Positions 1-7,573 of a stretch of 64,000 bases of DNA are shown here, in pieces. Source of the stretch: a virus; IMG/VR virus record IMGVR_UViG_3300008117_000011, positions 62,001-126,000 of that record. One strand, given 5' to 3'. Both the position numbers and the translations under genes were made by a program. Every line of letters starts with the position of its first letter. The stretch's first letter is position 1. The notes under the pieces are model-generated. The model saw nothing but the letters and a program-made list of their open reading frames with translations. It did not search any database and was not told where the DNA came from.

Positions 1-376
1 CTTCCAATCTTGGTTCTATTTCGTCCGATTTTATAATCCAAAACTGTGCTCCAGCCTGTAAAGCCTTTGCTTGTTCTTCCGGTTCATTTGAAGATGAAAT
101 TATCCCAATAACTACGTGATTTCCGTATTGGAAGTTTATTCTTCTAATAAGTTCAATTCCATCAAACGAACTTCCAATTATGTTTAAATCAACAAACACA
201 CATTCAGGTTTATCCTCTGTGTTGTTTTCTTCAAACCATTTTTTAAATCTTCTTTCCGCCTCGTCGGCGCTTGTTATAGAATTTAAAGAAAGACTTATGT
301 CTAGTAGAGAACAGCTATCTTCAAATACCAAGTGGAAAAGATCCTCATCATCAACTAATAAAATAGATTCAATCAT
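1..376 (-). CDS. Response regulator, receiver domain (3' end outside window)
   Basis: The visible 125 residues form a CheY-like receiver domain. They begin MIESILLVDDED with the acidic pocket Asp pair, have a likely phospho-acceptor Asp in CVFVDLN near residue 60, a T/S-region IGIISSS, and the conserved Lys in FWIIKSD near residue 118. The start ATG at 376 overlaps the stop of the upstream histidine kinase (ATGA), so the two are translationally coupled and very likely cognate. The gene runs off the left edge, so an output domain cannot be excluded. A receiver domain in a phage genome is unusual. Confidence 0.9.
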   Translation of the reverse strand, partial: MIESILLVDDEDLFHLVFEDSCSLLDISLSLNSITSADEAERRFKKWFEENNTEDKPECVFVDLNIIGSSFDGIELIRRINFQYGNHVVIGIISSSNEPEEQAKALQAGAQFWIIKSDEIEPRLE

Positions 377-2154
377 TTTTTTAATTTTATTTTCATTTTG
401 GTCCCAATGTCATTCTTTTCACAAGAAACACTAAAACCGTGTTCATTTAATATCGCCAGACATATGTTTAAACCAAGTCCGGTTCCCGATTCCTTTTGTC
501 CTTCTTTTCTAACATATGGTTTTGATAACAAGTTAAATTCTTCTTGTGTTAATCCTCTACCGTTATCCTGAACTACAAGGTCATTATTTTCTAAATAAAT
601 ATGTACATATTTTGTATCGTTATCATTATATTTTAATCCGTTTCTAATAAGGTTGTCAACCGCAGTACAAAATAGTGGTTCGTTAACATCAATATTTAAT
701 AATTCATCAATTTTAACTTGTGATTTATATGATGTTGTTGCAAGGTAATTTTCAAGTATTACTTTTAAATCACATTCTGTTTTATTTAAAACAACATCTT
801 TTTTAACTAGATTTGTAAACTCAAACACACCTTTATACACTTTTTGTGTGTGTAACAATCCTTCTTTTAACATTTTTAATGGTGCTTCAAGTTTCAAATT
901 AGAAATCACATCATCTGTTAATCTTCTTTCAAGGGATGAGATACCTCTTGGTATATATGTGTTAATTCCAGAATGCATATCGTGTCTTAATATTTTTGCG
1001 GCATGTTCTAGATATGTATTTTGTTTTTGTATTTGATTTGAGTTTTCAACTATTTCAGTAATATCCCTAGCAATTTTTAAAACTCTATATGGTTTGCCTT
1101 CATCATTTATAATTGGGTTATAAGTTGCACTTAAATGAATTGGTGACCCATCTTTTTTCTTTCTAATTATTTCCCCACTATAATACTTCCCTTCTTTTAA
1201 TTTTTTCCAAAAGTTTTTATATTCTTTTGAATTTATATCTTCATCATATAAGAATATACTGTGGTGTTTACCTTTTATTTCCTCATTTGTATATCCCATT
1301 GCGTCTAAAAAAGAATTATTTGCATAGCAAATTTCACCATCAATAGTGAATTCAATAACAGGACTTGATCTATTGATAGCATCCATTCTATTTGTTAATT
1401 CTGCTTCTTTTTGAATAACTTTTTTTGTTAAGGTGTCTCCTTCTTTTACCGAAAAAGCAAATGAATAAAGTGATGCTAGCATTTGAGCAAAATTTACTTC
1501 ATATTCTTTCCATTCCCTACTGGTCAAACTTTCAATACATATAACACCAAGAACATCTCCTTTATGAATGATTGGGACATCAAGCATTGATTTGATTCCA
1601 AGCGGTTTCAAATAACTTTCTGTAAAACAAGATGTCGCATGGTGCGTTTCGGCATTATTTGCAACTATTATTGGATTAATTAATAGTGCCAAAAAATACT
1701 CCTGGAAATCTTTTTTAAATAGTTCAATATCTTGATACCACTTATGCTCCGCTTTTATATATAACTGATGACAAATAATTGAAGTTCTATCGTTATTATA
1801 TAACCAAATAGAACACCTATCAGTATTAATTGTTTGTGTAACATCTTGAGTTAATGCCTTTGCTCCTTCATTTACATTTCCTTCATAAAATAAAGAATTG
1901 TGAGATTGTGAGATAATAACATCATTTAGTTCTTTTTGGTACAAACTAATAAATTTTGTTTTTTTACTTTTTTTGATGTACTCAAAAATGTTTACAATAA
2001 TGAACGGTGTAAACCCAACAATTAATGCAACTTCAACATAACCTACTTTAATTATATGTTCCAGAAAATTTGTAACAAATAATGATTCAGTTGTAATAAA
2101 AAGAATAAGTAGAATTACTGATACTACTAACGAAATTTTTGAGATCTTTGACAT
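373..2154 (-). CDS. Membrane sensor histidine kinase (GAF-PAS-HisKA-HATPase)
   Basis: A 593-residue sensor kinase. Two hydrophobic segments (about 8-29 and 39-60) should anchor it in the inner membrane. A GAF-like region follows (about 85-235), then a PAS domain (about 260-370, ending in the usual PAC-type ITEI). The phospho-acceptor H-box is KILRHDMHSG near His391. The ATP-binding domain has an N-box (DNLIRNGLKYND, 500-511), G1 DNGRG (530-534) and G2 GTGLGL (557-562), so all catalytic parts are present. I place the start at 2154 and not at the earlier in-frame ATG at 2178 because the recurrent motif ATATTTATTA sits 2 bases before it. The receiver gene follows with an ATGA overlap. The signal sensed is unknown. 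Confidence 0.92.
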   Translation of the reverse strand: MSKISKISLVVSVILLILFITTESLFVTNFLEHIIKVGYVEVALIVGFTPFIIVNIFEYIKKSKKTKFISLYQKELNDVIISQSHNSLFYEGNVNEGAKALTQDVTQTINTDRCSIWLYNNDRTSIICHQLYIKAEHKWYQDIELFKKDFQEYFLALLINPIIVANNAETHHATSCFTESYLKPLGIKSMLDVPIIHKGDVLGVICIESLTSREWKEYEVNFAQMLASLYSFAFSVKEGDTLTKKVIQKEAELTNRMDAINRSSPVIEFTIDGEICYANNSFLDAMGYTNEEIKGKHHSIFLYDEDINSKEYKNFWKKLKEGKYYSGEIIRKKKDGSPIHLSATYNPIINDEGKPYRVLKIARDITEIVENSNQIQKQNTYLEHAAKILRHDMHSGINTYIPRGISSLERRLTDDVISNLKLEAPLKMLKEGLLHTQKVYKGVFEFTNLVKKDVVLNKTECDLKVILENYLATTSYKSQVKIDELLNIDVNEPLFCTAVDNLIRNGLKYNDNDTKYVHIYLENNDLVVQDNGRGLTQEEFNLLSKPYVRKEGQKESGTGLGLNICLAILNEHGFSVSCEKNDIGTKMKIKLKK

Positions 2155-2156
2155 AA

Positions 2157-2166
2157 TAATAAATAT
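2157..2166 (-). promoter_or_regulatory. ATATTTATTA motif ahead of histidine kinase
   Basis: One of at least 13 copies of ATATTTAT(A/T)A placed just upstream of genes in this window; here 2 bases before the ATG. Candidate phage promoter core or initiation signal. Confidence 0.5.
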
Positions 2167-2195
2167 GTCATAACACACTCTTTTGAAAGTAAATA

Positions 2196-2205
2196 ATATT
2201 TATAA
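2196..2205 (+). promoter_or_regulatory. ATATTTATAA motif ahead of L,D-transpeptidase-like gene
   Basis: Exact ATATTTATAA, 14 bases before the ATG at 2220. The divergent kinase gene has its own copy 30 bases away on the other strand. Confidence 0.5.
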
Positions 2206-2219
2206 AAAAAATAAATGTT

Positions 2220-2828
2220 ATGAGTTATACAAGAGAACAAATTGAAAGTGCTGTAGAAGCAAAAGGTTACAAATGGTTTGATGATGAATCAAATAGAGGT
2301 TATGATGTTAATATTGTTGGTGTTAGAAACACATCACCTGCAGTATATAAAAAAGTTACAAATGTGTTTGACGACCATTTAACAATTTCATTTAAAGATG
2401 AAACTGGTAACTGGCAGTTTTACTGCTGGAACGGGACTTGTGATCCTGGTAAAAAAGGTGTTCAAGAATTCAGTAATAAAAATGGTGTTGCAAGACTTGT
2501 ACCGGGTCAGTACAGAGGTGTCTGGAAAGTTGATAAACATCAAGGAAAGTACGATGCTCTTTGTCAAAGAAATGGAAATGTTACGGTATGGAGAGATGCA
2601 AACAAAGATTTAGTTTACGATGAAAAAGTTACCGACACTGGGATGTTTGGGATTAATATCCACAAGGCCGGAAAAGACTCAACTTGGATTGATGATTGGT
2701 CGCACGGATGTCAGGTTTTTAAACGAGTTATGGATTTTGATGTATTTATGTCAATCTGTAAGAAAGCTGCAAAAATACACGGAAACAAATTTAGTTATAC
2801 ACTATTAGAATCTACGGATATTAAATAA
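2220..2828 (+). CDS. L,D-transpeptidase (YkuD)-like cell-wall enzyme
   Basis: A 202-residue protein. Its C-terminal half has the pattern of the YkuD catalytic site: His148 in GINIHKAG followed by S161-H162-G163-C164 in WSHGCQVF, where Cys would be the nucleophile. Family members cross-link or cleave peptidoglycan peptides; in a phage it could act at entry or lysis. No signal peptide is visible. The N-terminal 140 residues are unrecognised. It is the only plus-strand gene in the first 26 kb, lies between a motif copy upstream and a strong terminator downstream, and so is a monocistronic unit. The assignment depends on the short motif, and a different fold with an SHGC motif is possible. Confidence 0.62.
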   Translation: MSYTREQIESAVEAKGYKWFDDESNRGYDVNIVGVRNTSPAVYKKVTNVFDDHLTISFKDETGNWQFYCWNGTCDPGKKGVQEFSNKNGVARLVPGQYRGVWKVDKHQGKYDALCQRNGNVTVWRDANKDLVYDEKVTDTGMFGINIHKAGKDSTWIDDWSHGCQVFKRVMDFDVFMSICKKAAKIHGNKFSYTLLESTDIK

Positions 2829-2831
2829 AAG

Positions 2832-2858
2832 AAATGGGGGTCACTGACCCCCATTTTT
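2832..2858. terminator. Bidirectional intrinsic terminator
   Basis: A 10-bp stem with arms AAATGGGGGT and ACCCCCATTT around a 5-base loop, followed by T-rich sequence in both directions. It separates the convergent genes ending at 2828 (+) and 2857 (-). Confidence 0.85.
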
Positions 2859-3048
2859 ATTTATTTTCTGTTATATGAATTGTATATTTTAAAACCCACT
2901 TATTATTTTCTTTTACTCTCACACCAATCGTTGGTCTAAAGTCGTCTTGTTTATAAATTATCGGAGTTAACGACACATCAAGTTCCTTTTCGTTAAGTTG
3001 TTTCTTGATTTGTCTCATAATGTCTAGTTCTAAATTTTTTTCTTCCAT
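2857..3048 (-). CDS. Hypothetical protein, 63 aa
   Basis: A small charged protein (MEEKNLELDIMRQ...) with a predicted N-terminal helix and then alternating beta-type residues. I recognise no family. It is the last gene of the minus-strand run, 1 base after the membrane protein gene upstream, and ends in the bidirectional terminator. Confidence 0.7.
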   Translation of the reverse strand: MEEKNLELDIMRQIKKQLNEKELDVSLTPIIYKQDDFRPTIGVRVKENNKWVLKYTIHITENK

Positions 3049-3049
3049 A

Positions 3050-3301
3050 TTAAATAATCGTATATAAATAAACTACCAGTGATCCCAATCCATATCCAAT
3101 ACCGGATGATGTTGCCATTTTTATTCTCTCGCTCCAGGTTTTTGATTCAACCATATAACCAATAAATGGTAATCCTAGAAATGGTCCTATGGCTGCCCAA
3201 AATATCATCATAATATTTCTGTCAGCAACAGTTGCAATATACATTGTCGCTGCGGTCTCTATTACAAAAGCGGATATTGCAATTATTAGATATTTTTTCA
3301 T
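3050..3301 (-). CDS. Small membrane protein, 83 aa
   Basis: Three hydrophobic segments are visible (about 3-24, 29-50 and 64-82), so it is a polytopic inner-membrane protein. The start overlaps the stop of the preceding gene by 4 bases (ATGA type), which supports its reality. Function unknown. Confidence 0.75.
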   Translation of the reverse strand: MKKYLIIAISAFVIETAATMYIATVADRNIMMIFWAAIGPFLGLPFIGYMVESKTWSERIKMATSSGIGYGLGSLVVYLYTII

Positions 3302-3504
3302 TTTTTTATTTCGTTTTTAATTTTGTGTAAATAACCTTCAAGAAGAACAATTTTTCTTCTGATTCCGATTTTATCCATTTTTGCCAACATAATCAAGTAA
3401 TCATTCAATTCTTCAAGTTGATTTTGTGGTGTCACTTCCTTTTGGGTCTCAAAATCCATATCGGGAAATGTATTCTTTAATACGTTTTTAAATCTTTCAC
3501 TCAT
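3298..3504 (-). CDS. Hypothetical protein, 68 aa
   Basis: A highly charged, probably helical protein starting MSERFKNVLKN, with Leu-rich heptads in the second half (QLEELNDYLIMLAKM). It overlaps the membrane protein gene downstream. No family recognised. Confidence 0.7.
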   Translation of the reverse strand: MSERFKNVLKNTFPDMDFETQKEVTPQNQLEELNDYLIMLAKMDKIGIRRKIVLLEGYLHKIKNEIKK

Positions 3505-3522
3505 CTGTTTTATCTTTATTTT

Positions 3523-3771
3523 TTAATCCATCATATTAATTGAGTCATATTTCATACCCCAATATTTAATTTCTATTTCACGTTCTTGAAGTATGTCCTC
3601 AAAATTTTCAATTTCATATTCAAGTTCCGTAATAACGGAATCTTTGTCTTTTATTTTTTCTTGCATCACCCGGTTTTCATTTTCAAGATTTGATATCTTA
3701 AAAACACCGAAACATAACGCAACAAGTGATACTATTAAAATAATGTCTGTGATCTGTGGTTTAAATTTCAT
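3523..3771 (-). CDS. Membrane-anchored coiled-coil protein, 82 aa
   Basis: One hydrophobic segment (about 9-27) followed by a coiled coil (about 28-65, NLENENRVMQEKIKDKDS). The N-in, anchored coiled-coil layout resembles small spanin-like or division-interfering phage proteins, but nothing specific is visible. Confidence 0.7.
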   Translation of the reverse strand: MKFKPQITDIILIVSLVALCFGVFKISNLENENRVMQEKIKDKDSVITELEYEIENFEDILQEREIEIKYWGMKYDSINMMD

Positions 3772-3823
3772 AACTTTAAATACTTTTTACATTTTTATAT
3801 GTTTTTGTCAAAACTATTTTATA

Positions 3824-4078
3824 TTAATAGGAATAACTATAATATTCAAATGTGTAATAACTACCATATCTTTTACATATTCCGTGTCCTGTGTAGTTAC
3901 TCAAAAGATATTGTTCGGCTTCATCATAACTACTATGTGTTACCTCAACGTGTTTAGGCCCTTCATTACGATATATTTGTCTCCAACCCCAAAACTTCTT
4001 TTGTTCTATCACCCATTCAACATTTCTTTCAGATGAATAAGCGTCGTGAAATAATTGTACTATTCTAAATTTTAACAT
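3824..4078 (-). CDS. Hypothetical protein, 84 aa
   Basis: Rich in Tyr, His and Trp (KKFWGWRQIYRNEG; C-terminus YYSYSY). The composition is that of a compact beta-rich protein. Unknown function; flanked by 45 and 20 bases of non-coding sequence. Confidence 0.65.
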   Translation of the reverse strand: MLKFRIVQLFHDAYSSERNVEWVIEQKKFWGWRQIYRNEGPKHVEVTHSSYDEAEQYLLSNYTGHGICKRYGSYYTFEYYSYSY

Positions 4079-4098
4079 AACTTATTTAATTATAAGAA

Positions 4099-4257
4099 TT
4101 ATTTTTCATCAACCCAATACCATCCAAAAAATATTCTCATCATTTGTCTGTGTAACCATTTTGGTTTCCATGTAAATGAAAATGATACGGTGTTTGATTT
4201 ATCTGTTGATCCGAGTACGTACCACCCTTTTACTTTTGTTGGTTCTTTTTGTTCCAT
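4099..4257 (-). CDS. Small aromatic-rich protein, 52 aa
   Basis: A 52-residue frame with clear coding character between the homing endonuclease and the gene ending at 3824. It is rich in Trp and basic residues (FTWKPKWLHRQMMRIFF, then GWYWVDEK). It resembles in composition the 37-residue product at 11016-11129. No family recognised. Confidence 0.55.
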   Translation of the reverse strand: MEQKEPTKVKGWYVLGSTDKSNTVSFSFTWKPKWLHRQMMRIFFGWYWVDEK

Positions 4258-4269
4258 AATTTTTTAATT

Positions 4270-5022
4270 TTAATCTTTGTATTTGTAATTGTCAAATTTT
4301 GGAGATTTTAATCTATTTTTCATTGTTGATGTTGGTATTCCAATTTCTCTGGCAGCAAAACTTAAACTCTCATATTCAATACCATCAACAATAACCTTTC
4401 TCATATTACCGGGTTTATTACCTTTAAGTGTTTCCGATATTTTTCTTTTATGTTCTTCACTTTTTGGTTTTTTATTTAAGTTACTTAAAAACTCTTTAAC
4501 TTCAGGTGTGTGAGTTTTACCCTTAAATGGATTATTTTTTTTCATCCATTCGGAATGTTCTGGATTTTTTACACCCTTTTTACCTGTTGGTTTACCCTTT
4601 AGTGGACTATGGTTACCTATTCGTGGATTTATCCAATTTGGGTCGTCTCGTTTTTTTAATTTAATAATTTTTGTCCCTTTTTTCTTATTGACTTTAGGGT
4701 CTTTCATTTTTTCACTATGGTTCCTACCTATTTCATATTTTCTTGGGTTATTACTTATAGTGTCACCACCATCACCACCTAACGAAATATTATAACCTTC
4801 ATTTATTGCATTTAATTCTTTAATCCAAAATTTCTCTCGTTCATTTAGCTGGTCTAAAGTTTCACAAATTTCAAGTATTTCTTTTTTAAAATTTTCTATT
4901 CCGTACTTTTGAATTGCCAATTTCAACCTTTTACCTGATCCATAATAATTTGGGTTATTATGTGTGTCTTTACCCACGTAAAATTTTTGATTAACTAAAT
5001 TTGTTGTCTTATAAATAATCAT
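4270..5022 (-). CDS. Free-standing GIY-YIG homing endonuclease
   Basis: A 250-residue protein of the Seg/I-TevI type. The GIY-YIG domain is at the N-terminus (IIYKTTNLVNQKFYVGK, with Glu in LNEREKFWIKE). The middle holds basic NUMOD3-type DNA-binding repeats (NPFKGKTHTPE, KPKSEEHKRKISETLKG), and a NUMOD1-like helix-turn-helix ends it (SLSFAAREIGIPTSTMKNRL). It has the only strong Shine-Dalgarno in the region (AAGGAGGT, 8 bases before the ATG), unlike its neighbours, which suggests independent acquisition. It lies directly downstream of thyA, the gene that hosts I-TevI in T4. Confidence 0.93.
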   Translation of the reverse strand: MIIYKTTNLVNQKFYVGKDTHNNPNYYGSGKRLKLAIQKYGIENFKKEILEICETLDQLNEREKFWIKELNAINEGYNISLGGDGGDTISNNPRKYEIGRNHSEKMKDPKVNKKKGTKIIKLKKRDDPNWINPRIGNHSPLKGKPTGKKGVKNPEHSEWMKKNNPFKGKTHTPEVKEFLSNLNKKPKSEEHKRKISETLKGNKPGNMRKVIVDGIEYESLSFAAREIGIPTSTMKNRLKSPKFDNYKYKD

Positions 5023-5026
5023 ATGG

Positions 5027-5034
5027 TATTACCT
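5027..5034 (-). promoter_or_regulatory. Canonical Shine-Dalgarno of the homing endonuclease
   Basis: On the minus strand the sequence reads AAGGAGGTAATACCATATG, a near-perfect Shine-Dalgarno. Neighbouring phage genes have none, so this gene has a different expression style. Confidence 0.75.
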
Positions 5035-5070
5035 CCTTACCATATAAATATCTGTAAATTTGTAAAAATC

Positions 5071-5904
5071 CTAAATTGCCATCTCTAATTGTGAATTTAT
5101 TTTAATTATTTTATCCACATTATATACTTTGAAGTCGTCAATAGTGTAGTCATAAAAATTTTTATTACTATTCAATTCAATATAAGGTAAATCAGTATCT
5201 AATGGTGTCCTGTTTAGTAATTCATCTATTCCATCAAAATGTCTATCATATATGTGAAGATTCTGTACTAGATGACAAAACTTACCAATTTTATAACCGC
5301 AATGACCAGCAATCATCATTTGTAATCCCAAATATTGTACTTTGTTGATATATCCGGCAACAAGATAATCGTTGCTTCGCTGAATTAAAGTCATATCCAA
5401 TACCTTATCTTCACCAACCTTTCTAACCGAACAAAGGATTTCATAAGCACAAGGAAATAAACCACTTGTTTCTTCTAAATCAACATACTGATACATACTA
5501 ATAATGTGTCTTCTACCAAATGGATCATTAACTAACCCATTAAGTAATTTATTCATTAAATCATATCTTTTGATTGTCGCACCATATCTTTGCCCAATAC
5601 TATTGTCACCGATATTCCATTCTTCCCACCAGTTAATTCCCAATTCACGAGCAACTTCAAGTGATGAAGTTTGTTTTTGATATATCCAAAGTATTTCTTT
5701 GATTCCGGTTTTAATTGCAGTATTTCTTAATGTGGTAATTGGGAATTCACCTTTTAAAATATCATACTCTTCAAATACTTGTGTTATAAACTTTGAGTGT
5801 GCTGGTGTCCCATCAGAATATTTTGGTCTTGGATTTTCATCCCAAGATCCTTCTGACATAATCTTTTGGATATTTTGAATATAATATTTGTCGGCTTTAT
5901 TCAT
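5071..5904 (-). CDS. thyA: Thymidylate synthase, ThyP/ThyA-Bsu type
   Basis: A 277-residue enzyme converting dUMP to dTMP with methylene-tetrahydrofolate. The nucleophile is Cys152 in LFPCAYE; the paired phosphate-binding Arg131-Arg132 are in DPFGRRH; the dUMP site is QRSND (175-179); and the C-terminal block is FYDYTIDDFKVYN. The PCAYE form (not PPCH) and the C-terminal block resemble the Bacillus phage phi3T/B. subtilis ThyA branch and not the E. coli branch. The start overlaps the upstream gene by 8 bases. It supplies dTMP for phage DNA synthesis. Confidence 0.95.
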   Translation of the reverse strand: MNKADKYYIQNIQKIMSEGSWDENPRPKYSDGTPAHSKFITQVFEEYDILKGEFPITTLRNTAIKTGIKEILWIYQKQTSSLEVARELGINWWEEWNIGDNSIGQRYGATIKRYDLMNKLLNGLVNDPFGRRHIISMYQYVDLEETSGLFPCAYEILCSVRKVGEDKVLDMTLIQRSNDYLVAGYINKVQYLGLQMMIAGHCGYKIGKFCHLVQNLHIYDRHFDGIDELLNRTPLDTDLPYIELNSNKNFYDYTIDDFKVYNVDKIIKINSQLEMAI

Positions 5905-6193
5905 TTTTGTTTTGGTTTAAATTTACATTAACCATATCCGGTAGTTTCTTTTCTGGTGTCATTTCTATTAGTTGTTGGTACTTTTCATCACCAATTATAC
6001 CATCAACACTCCATTCTGTCTTCACTCCGTTTTCGTAAATAGGTATTGAATACGTGTCTTCTTTATTCATTATTTTTTGTTTTTTTTTTGGATTTGTGTA
6101 GGTATTTACAATTCTCTCAATCCCGATTGAGCTGTATCCAAGTTTTTTGTCTTGATTAACCCAAGTCATAAAGTTTAATAATTCTTTATTCAT
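5897..6193 (-). CDS. Hypothetical protein, 98 aa, possible fusion
   Basis: A small protein of unknown function beginning MNKELLNF. At residue 42 an internal in-frame MNKED repeats the start sequence ATGAATAAAGAAG shared by several neighbouring genes, so it may have arisen by joining two small genes or may have a second internal start. It is ATG-overlapped with the stop of the gene upstream (GTTATGAATAA). Confidence 0.7.
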   Translation of the reverse strand: MNKELLNFMTWVNQDKKLGYSSIGIERIVNTYTNPKKKQKIMNKEDTYSIPIYENGVKTEWSVDGIIGDEKYQQLIEMTPEKKLPDMVNVNLNQNKNE

Positions 6194-6707
6194 AACTTTC
6201 TATTATAGTATCTTTGTATGTTAATGTGATTAGTCTGGTTGGAATGTTTTGTTGGTCTAACTCAAAATCTTTCCAATCAGATTTCATAAAAGGGTTATTA
6301 CCATTTAAATGAATTTGAAACCACTCATTCCTTTCTTGGGTACTCAATTCTCTTTCCTCAATTTTTAATCCCCACCTTTCAGAGAACTCAGGATAGGTTT
6401 TACATTTGTTGATGAATTCTTCTTGTGATAGTTGTCGGTAAGATTTCCCACCAACCTCATTATCTAACCAATTTTCTTCTGGATGGTATAACATTTCTTT
6501 CTTGTAATTATCATACGCATCATCAATAATCTGATTGTAGATATTTACTTCATCCCATTCTTTGTGTTCGTTATCACCAACTAGTTTATAGTATTTACCT
6601 TCATATTCCCATATACAATCCCAATTTTCTTTTACTCTTGGATTATTTGGATATGCTCTACCTGATTGGTCGTAATTCAATTTTCCTTTTTTAATTTTCA
6701 TACTCAT
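6186..6707 (-). CDS. Hypothetical protein, ESYE-family paralog 1 (173 aa)
   Basis: The C-terminal 115 residues match the proteins at 7566-7898 and, more weakly, 10346-10681. Shared blocks are NQIIDDAYDNY, the FS.RWGLKIEERELS.QER core, and the ending LITLTY...IESYE. The N-terminal 50 residues are an extra domain (CIWEYEGKYYKLVGD). The function of the family is unknown. The stop overlaps the next start. Confidence 0.78.
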   Translation of the reverse strand: MSMKIKKGKLNYDQSGRAYPNNPRVKENWDCIWEYEGKYYKLVGDNEHKEWDEVNIYNQIIDDAYDNYKKEMLYHPEENWLDNEVGGKSYRQLSQEEFINKCKTYPEFSERWGLKIEERELSTQERNEWFQIHLNGNNPFMKSDWKDFELDQQNIPTRLITLTYKDTIIESYE

Positions 6708-6734
6708 CTTTGTTTTATATCGTTATTCATTTTT

Positions 6735-6875
6735 TCATAAAATGTTTCCCCAATCAAATTCTTCTGATAACAGGTATAACACAAATCCAGGAATAGCCAA
6801 AATAAATGGAATTATCAATAGTAATATTGCAGATATCTTGAATACCCAATATAAAATATTATTTATCATTTTCAT
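6735..6875 (-). CDS. Small membrane protein, 46 aa
   Basis: A single-span hydrophobic protein (MKMINNILYWVFKIS, then ILLLIIPFILAIPGFVLYLL). The start overlaps the end of the gene upstream by 17 bases; a second ATG 6 bases on is equally possible. Too short for automatic calling but compositionally convincing. Confidence 0.55.
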   Translation of the reverse strand: MKMINNILYWVFKISAILLLIIPFILAIPGFVLYLLSEEFDWGNIL

Positions 6876-7119
6876 CTTTGTTTTCAAATTTTAGTATTAT
6901 TAACATTAAAGAAGATGCAACCCCTTCGGCAGCCTTCCAGTCAAACCCTTCACTTTCAGGAGTCCAATTTTTATATTCCCACCAAAGTTCAAATGTGTCT
7001 AAAACCAACTCCTTTATTTTATAAGGTAGGTTCATATTTTCAATCTTTAATCTACCGTCTTTATAGTTTAACCCATCAAATCTCTTCTTTGCCAATTCTT
7101 TAAGTTCTTTTTTATTCAT
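6859..7119 (-). CDS. Hypothetical protein, 86 aa
   Basis: A mostly helical protein starting MNKKELKELAKKRFDG, with a Trp-rich centre (FELWWEYKNW). Its start shares the MNKE-type junction sequence seen in neighbours. Unknown function. Confidence 0.7.
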   Translation of the reverse strand: MNKKELKELAKKRFDGLNYKDGRLKIENMNLPYKIKELVLDTFELWWEYKNWTPESEGFDWKAAEGVASSLMLIILKFENKDENDK

Positions 7120-7318
7120 CTGTTCCTAAGTTTTTTAATCCTTCAATAACTTCCTTATTAAACTTTATCGCAAAATCTCTTTCTATCATATTAATAAGTG
7201 CTTGTTCAGCATCTAGTTTATCTTCAACAGTTGCCATTTCAACACAATCATCATCTGTCTTCTCACTCCAAAACATCATATGTTTGAGTAAGTCATTTCC
7301 ATCAATTTTAATATTCAT
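7112..7318 (-). CDS. Hypothetical protein, 68 aa
   Basis: A small acidic protein (MNIKIDGNDLLKHMMFW). It starts 6 bases after the upstream stop within the repeated junction sequence AGAAAGTTATGAATA and overlaps the next gene by 8 bases. Confidence 0.7.
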   Translation of the reverse strand: MNIKIDGNDLLKHMMFWSEKTDDDCVEMATVEDKLDAEQALINMIERDFAIKFNKEVIEGLKNLGTDE

Positions 7319-7324
7319 AACTTT

Positions 7325-7573
7325 CTATTTTTCGTTGTTGAATGTTGGACCACTGAATCCAGGAATATACATAATTCGCATAGCTGTGGTTTCTGCTTGT
7401 TCTTGGCTATATCCTTTATCTAGGTACTTTTGAATCAAGTCGTTCTTTATTTTAATTTCTTCATCAATACTAACTTTAAATTCTTCTACTGACATCCCTC
7501 TGGATTTAGCTATACCTTCAATTGAATATCGTTCTGCTAAACTTCTTCTTGGTGAAAATTCTTCTTTATTCAT
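7325..7573 (-). CDS. Hypothetical protein, 82 aa
   Basis: Starts MNKEEFSPRRSLAERYS; probable helical protein with a possible helix-turn-helix-like centre (IEGIAKSRGMSVEEFKVSI). The start ATG lies inside the stop region of the ESYE-family gene upstream. Unknown function. Confidence 0.7.
   Translation of the reverse strand: MNKEEFSPRRSLAERYSIEGIAKSRGMSVEEFKVSIDEEIKIKNDLIQKYLDKGYSQEQAETTAMRIMYIPGFSGPTFNNEK

Noticed and set aside
1-2178. Host DNA at the left end
   Set aside because: The kinase has the phage motif at its start, the same base composition, and a direct link to phage genes, so contamination is unlikely though not excluded.
3593-4036. Plus-strand open frame of 147 codons
   Set aside because: Shadow of the minus-strand coiled-coil and 84-aa genes.
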